Assembly: GCA_964036665.1 (NCBI GenBank)
Contig: OZ038526.1
Coordinates: 15,500,001 to 15,564,000, forward strand
DNA from: Gordius sp. MW1
Lineage: Eukaryota > Nematomorpha > Gordioida > Gordea > Gordiidae
Length of the DNA: 64,000 nucleotides
Direction of reading: 5' to 3'
The notes under the pieces are model-generated. The model was not told the origin of the DNA, did not search any database, and saw only the letters and a list, made by a program, of their open reading frames with translations. Positions 36,822-47,078 of this stretch are shown here, piece by piece (the stretch's first letter is position 1; each line of letters begins with the position of its first letter). The position numbers and the translations under genes were made by a program.

Positions 36822-38169
36822 GCTGCGAGAACTATCATTTTGACAAAAGACAACGTTTTATTGTTGCGATTAGTTTGTTGTATCGCAACGTGAGTGCTTA
36901 ATTTTTGAAAACTGCTCTATGCGATCATTCAAAGTAATAGTTTTTAGATTCTGATAAATTTTTACTTGGGATCATAGAAACCACGTCTGAAAACGACAAC
37001 TTTCATCGGATGAATACGGTTCAAAGAAAAATATGTGAAAAATTGTGAGGTAAAAATATTTATTTTTTTCGATTCTATGTGAAAGAGCATGAAAAAATAT
37101 ATAAAAGTAAGTCAATTTGAGAATCCTATTATCCTCGATTGACTTCCGAAAAGAGGTTTTAAGCTGCGAGAACTATCATTTTGACAAAAGACAACGTTTA
37201 TTGTTGCGATTAGTTTGTTGTATCGCAACGTGATTGCTTAATTTTTGAAAACTGCTCTATGCGATCATGATTTCAAAGTAATAGTTTTTAGATTCTGATA
37301 AATTTTTACTTGGGATCATAGAAACCACGTCTGAAAACGACAACTTTCATCGGATGAATACGGTTCAAAGAAAAATATGTCAAAAATTTTGAGGTAAAAA
37401 TATTTATTTTTTTCGATTCTATGTGAAAGAGCATGAAAAAATATATAAAAGTAAGCCAATTTGAGAATCCTATTATATTCGATTGACTTCCGAAAAGAGG
37501 TTTTAAGCTGCGAGAACTATCATTTTGACAAAAGACAACGTTTATTGTTGCGATTAGTTTGTTGTATCGCAACGTGATTGCTTAATTTTTGAAAACTGCT
37601 CTATGCGATCATGATTTCAAAGTAATAGTTTTTAGATTCTGATAAATTTTTACTTGGGATCATAGAAACCACGTCTGAAAACGACAACTTTCATCGGATG
37701 AATACGGTTCAAAGAAAAATATGTCAAAAATTTTGAGGTAAAAATATTTATTTTTTTCGATTCTATGTGAAAGAGCATGAAAAAATATATAAAAGTAAGC
37801 CAATTTGAGAATCCTCTTATATTCGATTGACTTCCGAAAAGAGGTTTTGAGCTGCGAGAACTATCATTTAGACAAAAGACAACGTTTTATTGTTGCGATT
37901 AGTTTGTTGTATCGCAACGTGAGTGCTTAATTTTTGAAAACTGCTCTATGCGATCATGATTTCAAAGTAATAGTTTTTAGATTCTGATAAATTTTTACTT
38001 GGGATCATAGAAACCACGTCTGAAAACGACAACTTTCATCGGATGAATACGGTTCAAAGAAAAATATGTAAAAAATTTTGAGGTAAAAATATTTATTTTT
38101 TTCGATTCTATGTGAAAGAGCATGAAAAAATATATAAAAGTAAGCTAATTTGAGAATCCTATTATCCTC
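36822..38169 (+). repeat. A monomers resembling the left-edge array
   Basis: Monomers start at 36822, 37163, 37507 and 37851 (341, 344, 344, 345). They carry variants otherwise typical of 1-18 kb: gatcattcaaag with aattgtgagg and gtaagtc (36822), gtgattgctt with atgtcaaaaat (37163, 37507, as in 3090), the cctcttatattcg end (37507) and the tttagac start (37851). Monomers 37163 and 37507 share a one-base loss (aacgtttattg), so one is a recent copy of the other. Confidence 0.88.
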
Positions 38170-38470
38170 GAATGACTTCGGAAAAGAAGTTTTAAGCTAC
38201 GAGAACTATCATTTTGACAAAAGACAAGGTTTTATTGTTGCGATTAGTTTGTTGTATCGCAACGTGAGTGCTTAATTTTTGAAAACTGCTCTATGCGATC
38301 ATGATTTCAAAGTAATAGTTTTCTTATTCTGATAAATTTTAACTTTTTATCATGGAAATCGTGTCTGAAAACGACAACTTTCATCGGATGAATACGGTTG
38401 AAAGAAAAAAATCTGAAAAATTTTGAGGTAAAAATATTTATTTTTTGTTATTCTATGTGAAAGAGCTTAA
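38170..38470 (+). repeat. B-type tract inside the + strand A array
   Basis: About 300 bp read as subfamily B although they lie in the + array: cgaatgacttcggaaaagaag (38169-), agacaaggtttt, tttaactttttatcatgg, aaatcgtgtctg, ggttgaaagaaaaaaat, tttttgttattc and gagctta. Flanks are A (gccaatttgag after 38480, cctcg before 38170). B otherwise occurs only on the other side of the orientation switch, in opposite orientation, about 2.0 kb away. The tract covers most of monomer 38196 and the tail of 37851. Confidence 0.9.
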
Positions 38471-38540
38471 AAAAATATATAAAAGTAAGCCAATTTGAGA
38501 ATCCTATTATCCTCGATTGACTTCCGAAAAGAGGTTTTAA

Positions 38541-40478
38541 GCTGCGAGAACTATCATTTTGACAAAGACAACGTTTTATTGTTGCGATTAGTTTGTTGTA
38601 TCGCAACGTGAGTGCTTAATTTTTGAAAACTGCTCTATGCGATCATGATTTCAAAGTAATAGTTTTTAAATTCTGATAAATTTTTACTTGGGATCATAGA
38701 AACCACGTCTGAAAACGACAACTTTCATCGGATGAATACGGTTCAAAGAAAAATATGTGAAAAATTTTGAGGTAAAATTTTTTATTTTTTTCGATTCTAT
38801 GTGACGAGCATGAAAAAATATATAAAAGTAAGCCAATTTGAGAATCCTATTATCCTCGATTGACTTCCGAAAAGAGGTTTTAAGCTGCGAAAACTATCAT
38901 TTTTACAAAAGACAACGTTTTATTGTTGCGATTAGTTTGTTGTATCGCAACGTGAGTGCTTAATTTTTGAAATTGCTCTATGCGATCATGATTTCAAAGT
39001 AATAGTTTTTAGATTCTGATAAATTTTTACTTGGGATCATAGAAACCACGTCTGAAAACGACAACTTTCATCGGATGAATACGGTTCAAAGAAAAATATG
39101 TGAAAAATTTTGAGGTAAAATTTTTTATTTTTTTCGATTCTATGTGAAAGAGCATGAAAAAATATATAAAAGTAAGCCAATTTGAGAATCCTATTATCCT
39201 CGATTGACTTCCGAAAAGAGGTTTTAAGCTGCGAGAACTATCATTTTAACAAAAGACAACGTTTTATTATTGCGATTAGTTTGTTGTATCGCAACGTGAG
39301 TGCTTAATTTTTGAAAACTGCTCTATGCGATCATGATTTCAAAGTAATAGTTTTTAGATTCTGATAAATTTTTACTTGGGATCATAGAAACCACGTCTGA
39401 AAACGACAACTTTCATCGGATGAATACGGTTCAAAGAAAAATATGTGAAAAATTTTGAGGTAAAAATATTTATTTTTTTCGATTCTATGTGAAAGAGCAT
39501 GAAAAAATATATAAAAGTGAGCCAATTTGAGAATCCTATTATCCTCGATTGACTTCCGAAAAGAGGTTTTAAGCTGCGAGAACTATCATTTTGACAAAGA
39601 CAACGTTTTATTGTTGCGATTAGTTTGTTGTATCGCAACGTGAGTGCTTAATTTTTGAAAACTGCTCTATGCGATCATTCAAAGTAATAGTTTTTAGATT
39701 CTGATAAATTTTTACTTGGGATCATAGAAACCACGTCTGAAAACGACAACTTTCATCGGATGAATACGGTTCAAAGAAAAATATGTGAAAAATTTTGAGG
39801 TAAAATTATTTATTTTTTTCAATTCTATGTGAAAGAGCATGAAAAAATATATAAAAGTAAGCCAATTTGAGAATCCTATTATCCTCGATTGACTTCCGAA
39901 AAGAGATTTTAAGCTGCGAGAACTATCATTTTGACAAAAGACAACGTTTTATTGTTGCGATTAGTTTGTTGTATCGCAACGTGAGAGCTTAATTTTTGAA
40001 AACTGCTCTATGCGATCATGATTTCAAAGTAATAGTTTTTAAATTGATAAATTTTTACTTGGGATCATAGAAACCACGTCTGAAAACGACAACTTTCATC
40101 GGATGAATACGGTTCAAAGTAAAATATGTGAAAAATTTTGAGGCAAAAATATTTATTTTTTTCGATTCTATGTGAAAGAGCATGAAAAAATATATAAAAG
40201 TAAGCCAATTTGAGAATCCTATTATCCTCGATTGACTTCCGAAAAGAGGTTTTAAGTTGCTAAAACTATCATTTTGACAAAAGACAACGTTTTATTGTTG
40301 CGATTAGTTTGTTGTATCGCAACGTGATTGCTTAATTTTTGAAAACTGCTCTATGCGATCATTCAAAGTAATAGTTTTTAGATTCTGATAAATTTTTACT
40401 TGGGATCATAGAAACCACGTCTGAAAACGACAACTTTCATCGGATGAATACGGTTCAAAAAAAAATATGTGAAAAAAA
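38541..40478 (+). repeat. Last A monomers before the orientation switch
   Basis: Monomers start at 38541, 38884, 39228, 39573, 39913 and 40256 (343, 344, 345, 340, 343 bp, last one cut at ~223 bp). Variants match the 33-36 kb zone (gcgaaaactatc with ttttacaaaag in 38884). Monomer 39228 has ttaacaaaag and attattgcg; 39913 lacks two bases in taaattgat; 40256 starts with gttgctaaaac and carries gtgattgctt. The final monomer retains the hairpin and ends in the A-run after atatgtg. Confidence 0.9.
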
Positions 40479-40481
40479 ATT
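40471..40481. other. Orientation switch (+ A array to - B array)
   Basis: The + strand monomer reads normally through atatgtg, followed by an eight-A run (40472-40479) and then ttaagcactcacgttgcg, which is the reverse complement of monomer offsets ~70-83. The A array would give five A before tttt, and the B array has five or six A before ttaagc, so the join lies inside the A-run with 2-4 bases of ambiguity. Arrays converge (3' ends of monomers face each other). The two flanks form a giant inverted repeat with a ~140-bp spacer (about 40339-40478), because the - side keeps only offsets 1 to ~83 of its first monomer. No extra sequence lies at the join. Confidence 0.95.
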
Positions 40482-40559
40482 AAGCACTCACGTTGCGATA
40501 CAACAAACTAATCGCAACAATAAAACCTTATCTTTTGTCAAAATGATAGTTCTCGCAGC

Positions 40560-43500
40560 TTTAAAACTTCTTTTCGGAAGTCAATCGAGGATAATAGGAT
40601 TCTCAAATGGCTTACTTTTATATATTTTATTAAGCTATTTCACATAGAATAACAAAAAATAAATATTTTTACCTCAAAATTTTTCCCATTTTCTTCTTTC
40701 AACCGTATTCATCCGATGAAAGTTGTCGTTTTCAGACACGATTTCCATGATAAAAAGTTAAAATTTATCAGAATCAGAAAACTATTACTTTGAAATCATG
40801 ATCGCACAGAGCAGTTTTCAAAAATTAATTACTCACGTTGCGATACAACAAACTAATCGCAACAATAAAACCTTGTCTTTTGTCAAAATGATAGTTCTCG
40901 CAGCTTTAAAACTTATTTTCGGAAGTCAATCAAGGATAATAGGATTCTCAAATGGCTTACTTTTATATATTTTTTTAAGCTCATTCACATAGAATAACAA
41001 AAAATAAATATTTTTACCTCAAAATTTTTCACATTTTTTTCTTTCAACCGTATTCATCCGATGAAAGTTGTCGTTTTCAGACACGATTTCCATGATAAAA
41101 AGTTAAAATTTATCACAATAGGAAAACTATTACTTTGAAATCATGATCGCACAGAGTGGTTTTAAAAAATTAAGCACTCACGTTGCGATACAACAAACTA
41201 ATCGCAACAATAAAACCTTGTCTTTTTGTCAAAATTATAGTTCTCGCAGCTTAAAACTTCTTTTCGTAAATCAATCGAGGATAATTCTCAAATTGGCTTA
41301 CTTTTATATATTTTTTCATGCTCTTTCACATAGAATAATAAAAAATAAATATTTTTACCTCAAAGTTTCATATTTTTTCCTTTCAACCGTATTCATCCGA
41401 TAAAAGTTGTCGTTTTCATTCACGATTTCCATGATAAAAAGGTTAAATTTATCAGAATCAGAAAACTATTACTTTGAAATCATGACCGCATAGAGCAGTT
41501 TTCAAAAATTAAGCACTCACGTTGCGATACAACAAACTAATCGCAACCATAAAACCTTATCTTTTGTCAAAATGATAGTTCTCACAGCTTTAAAACTTCT
41601 TTTAGGAAGTCAATCGAGGATAATAGGATTCTCATTGGCTTACTTTTATATATTTTTTCAAGCTCTTTCACATAGAATAACAAAAAATAAATATTTTTAC
41701 CTCAAAATTTTTCACACTTTTTTCTTTCAACCGTATTCATCCGATGAAAGTTGTCGTTTTCAGACACGATTTCCATGATAAAAAGTTAAAATTTATCAGA
41801 ATCAGAAAACTATTACTTTGAAATCATGATCGCATAGAGCAGTTTTCAAAAATTAAGCACTCACGTTGCGATACAACAAACTAATCGCAACAATAAAACC
41901 TTGTCTTTTGTCAAAATGATAGTTCTCGTAGCTTAAAACTTCTTTTCCGAAGTCATTCGAGGATAATAGGATTCTCATTGGCTTACTTTTATATATTTTT
42001 TCAAGCTCTTTCACATAGAATAACAAAAAATAAATATTTTTACCTCAAAATTTTTCACATTTTTTTCTTTCAACCGTATTCATCCGATAAAAGTTGTCGT
42101 TTTCATTCACGATTTCCATGATAAAAAGGTTAAATTTATCAGAATCAGAAAACTATTACTTTGAAATCATGACCGCATAGAGCAGTTTTCAAAAATTAAG
42201 CACTCACGTTGCGATACAACAAACTAATCGCAACAATAAAACCTTATCTTTTGTCAAAATGATAGTTCTCGAAGCTTTAAAACGTCTTTTCGCAAGTCAA
42301 TCGAGGATAATAGGATTCTCAAATGGCTTACTTTTATATATTTTTTTAAGCTCTTTCACATAGAATAACAAAAAATAAATATTTTTACCTCAAAATTTTT
42401 CACATTTTTTTCTTTCAACCGTATTCATCCGATGAAAGTTGTCGTTTTCAGACACGATTTCCATGATAAAAAGTTAAAATTTATCAGAATCAGAAAACTA
42501 TTACTTTGAAATCATGACCGCATAGAGCAGTTTTCAAAAATTAAGCACTCACGTTGCGATACAACAAACTAATCGCAACAATAAAACCTTATCTTTTGTC
42601 AAAATGATAGTTCTCGCAGCTTTAAAACTTCTTTTTGGAAGTCAATCGAGGATAAGGGGATTCTCAAATGGCTTACTTTTATATATTTTTTTAAGCTCTT
42701 TCACATAGAATAACAAAAAATAAATATTTTTACCTCAAAATTTTTCAGATTTTTTTCTTTCAACCGTATTCATCCGATGAAAGTTGTCGATTTCAGACAC
42801 GATTTCCATGATAAAAAGTTAAAATTTATCAGAATCAGAAAACTATTACTTTGAAATCATGATCGCATAGAGCAGTTTTCAAAAATTAAGCACTCACGTT
42901 GCGATACAACAAACTAATCGCAACAATAAAACCTTGTCTTTTGTCAAAATGATAGTTCTCGTAGCTTAAAACTTCTTTTCCGAAGTTATTCGAGGATAAT
43001 AGGATTCTCATTGGCTTACTTTTATATATTTTTTCAAGCTCTTTCACATAGAATAACAAAAAATAAATATTTTTACCTCAAAATTTTTCACACTTTTTTC
43101 TTTCAACCGTATTCATCCGATGAAAGTTGTCGTTTTCAGACACGATTTCCATGATAAAAAGTTAAAATTTATCAGAATCAGAAAACTATTACTTTGAAAT
43201 CATGATCGCATAGAGCAGTTTTCAAAAATTAAGCACTCACGTTGCGATACAACAAACTAATCGCAACAATAAAACCTTGTCTTTTGTCAAAATGATAGTT
43301 CTCGTAGCTTAAAACTTCTTTTCCGAAGTCATTCGAGGATAATAGGATTCTCATTGGCTTACTTTTATATATTTTTTCAAGCTCTTTCACATAGAATAAC
43401 AAAAAATAAATATTTTTACCTCAAAATTTTTCACATTTTTTTCTTTCAACCGTATTCATCCGATAAAAGTTGTCGTTTTCATTCACGATTTCCATGATAA

Positions 43501-44338
43501 AAAGGTTAAATTTATCAGAATCAGAAAACTATTACTTTGAAATCATGACCGCATAGAGCAGTTTTCAAAAATTAAGCACTCACGTTGCGATACAACAAAC
43601 TAATCGCAACAATAAAACCTTATCTTTTGTCAAAATGATAGTTCTCGCAGCTTTAAAACTTCTTTTCGCAAGTCAATCGAGGATAATAGGATTCTCAAAT
43701 GGCTTACTTTTATATATTTTTTTAAGCTCTTTCACATAGAATAACAAAAAATAAATATTTTTACCTCAAAATTTTTCACATTTTTTTCTTTCAACCGTAT
43801 TCATCCGATGAAAGTTGTCGTTTTCAGACACGATTTCCATGATAAAAAGTTAAATTTATCAGAATCAGAAAACTATTACTTTGAAATCATGATCGCATAG
43901 AGCAGTTTTCAAAAATTAAGCACTCACGTTGCGATACAACAAACTAATCGCAACAATAAAACCTTGTCTTTTGTCAAAATGATAGTTCTCGCAGCTTAAA
44001 ACTTCTTTTCCGAAGTCATTCGAGGATAATAGGATTCTCATTGGCTTACTTTTATATATTTTTTCAAGCTCTTTCACATAGAATAACAAAAAATAAATAC
44101 TTTTACCTCAAAATTTTTCACATTTTTTTCTTTCAACCGTATTCATCCGATGAAAGTTGTCGTTTTTAGACACGATTTCCATGATAAAAAGTTAAAATTT
44201 ATCAGAATCAGAAAATTATTACTTTGAAATCATGATCGCACAGAGACGTTTTAAAAAATTAAGCACTCACGTTGCGATACAACAAACTAATCGCAAAAAT
44301 AAAACCTTGTCTTTTGTCAAAATGATAGTTCTCACAGC
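40560..44338 (-). repeat. B monomers nearest the switch
   Basis: Offset-1 positions (read leftward) are 40904, 41250, 41588, 41932, 42275, 42620, 42965, 43308, 43651, 43995 and 44338 (343-346, one of 338). Types alternate irregularly between the caaatggc and cattggc forms. A short-range repeat is seen: the monomer ending at 41932, with gtagctt and gataaaagttg next to it, resembles that at 43308, and the 42276-42620 and 43652-43995 surroundings share cttttcgcaag or related forms. No long clean duplication was found. The partial monomer 40479-40559 precedes this block. Confidence 0.85.
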
Positions 44339-46970
44339 TTTAAAACTTCTTTTCGGAAGTCAATCGAGGATAATAGGATTCTTAAAAGGGTTACCTTTCT
44401 ATATTTTTTTAAGCTCTTTCACATAGAATAACAAAAAATAAAAATTTTTACCTCAAAATTTTTCACGTTTTTTTCTTTCAACCGTATTCATCCGATGAAA
44501 GTTGTCGACACGATTTCCATGATAAAAAGTTAAAATTTATCAGAATCAGAAAACTATTACTTTAAAATCATGATCGCATAGAGCAGTTTTAAATAATTAA
44601 GCAATCATGTTGCGATACAACAAACTAATCGCAACAATAAAACCTTGTCTTTTGTCAAAATGATAGTTCTCGCAGCTTAAAACTTCTTTTCGTAAATCAA
44701 TCGAGGATAATAGGATTCTCAAATTGGCTTACTTTTATATATTTTTTCAAGCTCTTTCACATAGAATAATAAAAAATAAATATTTTTACCTCAAAATGTT
44801 TCATATTTTTTTCTTTCAACCGTATTCATCCGATAAAAGTTGTCGTTTTCATACACGATTTCCATGATAAAAAGGTTAAATTTATCAGAATCAGAAAACT
44901 ATTACTTTGAAATCATGACCGCATAGAGCAGTTTTCAAAAATTAAGCACTCACGTTGCGATACAACAACCTAATCGCAACATTAAAACCTTGTCTTTTGT
45001 CAAAATGATATTTCTCGCAGCTTAAAACTTCTTTTCCGAAGTCATTCGAGGATAATAGGATTCTCATTGGCTTACTTTTATATATTGTTTCAAGCTCTTT
45101 CACATAGAATAACAAAAAATAAATATTTTTACCTCAAAATTTTTCACATTTTTTTCTTTCAACCGTATTCATCCGATGAAAGTTGTCGTTTTCAGACACG
45201 ATTTCCATGATAAAAAAATTTATCAGAATCCGAAAACTATTAATTTGAAATCATGATCGCATAGAGCAGTTTTAAAAAATTAAGAACTCACGTTGCGATA
45301 CGACAAACTAATCGCAACAATAAAACCTTGTCTTTTGTCAAAATGATAGTTCTCGCAGCATAAAACGTCTTTTCCGAAGTCAATCGAGGATAATAGGATT
45401 CTCAAATTGGCTTTCATTTATATATTTTTTCAAGCTCTTTCACATAGAATAAAAAAAAATAAACATTTTTACCTCAAAATTATTCACATTTTTTTCTTTC
45501 AACCGTATTCATCCGATGAAAGTTGTCGTTTTCAGACACGATTTCCATGATAAAAAGTTAAGATTTATCAGAATCAGAAAACTATTACTTTGAAATCATG
45601 ATCGCATAGAGCAGTTTTCAAAAATTAAGCACTCACGTTGCGATACAATAAACTAATCGCAATAATAAAACCTTGTCTTTTGTCAAAATGATAGTTTTTG
45701 CAGCTTAAAACTTCTTTTCCGAAGTCATTCGAGGATAATAGGATTCTCATTGGCTTACTTTTATATATTTTTTCAAGCTCTTTCACATAGAATAACAAAA
45801 AATAAATATTTTTACTCAAAATTTTTCACATTTTTTTCTTTCAACCGTATTCATCCGATGAAAGTTGTCGTTTTCAGACACGATTTCCATGATAAAAAGT
45901 TAAAATTTATGAGAATCGTAAAACTATTACTTTGAAATCATGACCGCATAGAGCAGTTTTCAAAAATTAAGCACTCACGTTGCGATACAACAAACTAATC
46001 GCAACAATAAAACCTTGTCTTTTGTCAAAATGATAGTTCTCGCAGCTTAAAATTTCTTTTCGTAAATCAATCCAGGATAATAGGATTCTCAAATAGGCTT
46101 ACTTTTATATATTTTTTGAAGCTCTTTCACATAGAATAACAAAAAATAAAATATTTTACCTCAAAATTTTCACATTTTTTCTTTCTACCGTATTCATCCG
46201 ATGAAAGTTGTCGTTTTCATACACGATTTCCATGATAAAATGGTTAAATTTATCAGAATCAGAAAACTATTACTTTGAAATCATGACCGCATAGAGCAGT
46301 TTTAAAAAATTAATCACTCACGTTGCGATACAACAAACTAATCGCAACAATAAAACCTTATCTTTTGTCAAAATGATAGTTCTCGCAGCTTAAAATTTCT
46401 TTTCGTAAATCAATCGAGGATAATAGGATTCTCAAATGGCTTACTTTTATATATTTTATTAAGCTATTTCACATAGAATAACAAAAAATAAATATTTTTA
46501 CCTCAAAATTTTTCAAATTTTCTTCTTTCAACCGTATTCATCCGATGAAAGTTGTCGTTTTCAGACACGATTTCCATGATAAAAAGTTAAAATTTATCAG
46601 ACTCAGAAAACTCTTACTTTGAAATCATGATCGCATAGAGCAGTTTTAAAAAATTAAGCACTCACGTTGCGATACATCAAACTAATCGCAACAATAAAAC
46701 CTTATCTTTTGTCATAATGATAGGTCTCGCAGCTTTAAAACTTCTTTTCGGAAGTCAATCGAGGATAATAGGATTCTCAAATGGCTTACTTTTATATATT
46801 TTTTCAAGCTCTTTCACATAGAATAACAAAAAATAAATATTTTTACCTCAAAATTTTTCACATTTTTTTCTTTCAACCGTATTCATCCGATGAAAGTTGT
46901 CGTTTTCAGACACGATTTCCATGATAAAAAGATAAAATTTATCAGAATCAGAAAAGTATTACTTTGAAAT
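44339..46970 (-). repeat. B HOR, copy 1 of the 6,857-bp spacing (~7.5 monomers)
   Basis: Offset-1 positions are 44676, 45021, 45359, 45704, 46046, 46389 and 46733 (338, 345, 338, 345, 342, 343, 344). Marks in + order are aaaagggttacc with gtcgacacg; cttttcgtaaatc with gtttcatat; cttttccgaag with agaatccg; cataaaacgtc; tttttgcagc with tttactcaaaa and gagaatcgtaaaac; aaataggc with tttctaccg; the cttttcgtaaatc form with tttattaagc; ataggtctcgcagc; and gataaaaagataaaat. The series recurs at +6,857 to +6,860. Copy 1 has private losses in gataaaaaaattt. Confidence 0.9.
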
Positions 46971-47078
46971 CATGATCGCATAGAGCAGTTTTCAAAAATT
47001 AAGTACTCACGTTGCGATACAACAAACTAATCGCAACAATAAAACCTTGTCTTTTGTCAAAATGATAGTTCTCGCAGC

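Larger units (their letters stand above)
1..40478 (+). repeat. Subfamily A array, + orientation (117 complete monomers + 1 partial)
   Basis: All monomers point rightward. Diagnostic A words by consensus offset are acttgggatcatag (146-159), aaccacgtctg (162-172), ggttcaaag (201-209), ttcgattc (251-258), gagcatg (268-274) and ccgaaaagagg (329-339). Common length variants are 341 bp (4 bp lost at the atcatgat palindrome, offset ~103-110), 336 bp (9 bp lost at the same place), 342 bp (cgg lost at ~190-192) and 358 bp (13-bp microduplication at ~72). The left half is dominated by nearly identical multi-monomer duplications; the right half (29-40 kb) has many single-base indels. The last monomer (starts 40256) is cut at the orientation switch after about consensus offset 225. 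Confidence 0.97.

Noticed and set aside
25296-39638. Open reading frames of 61-88 codons on the - strand, many almost identical
   Set aside because: They repeat at monomer or HOR spacing, start and stop inside the satellite, and exist because 345 is divisible by three. They show no codon signature, domain or independent conservation.
1-40478. CRISPR array (regular repeats)
   Set aside because: The whole 345-bp unit is conserved; there are no short repeats separated by unique spacers and no cas genes.
40471-40481. Assembly or fold-back read artefact at the switch
   Set aside because: Different subfamilies lie on either side, and the join is not symmetric in monomer offset. Not excluded without reads, but less likely than a real breakpoint.
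40339-40560. Transposon terminal inverted repeats around the switch
   Set aside because: The inverted repeat is simply the satellite in two orientations. There is no internal coding region and no target-site duplication.
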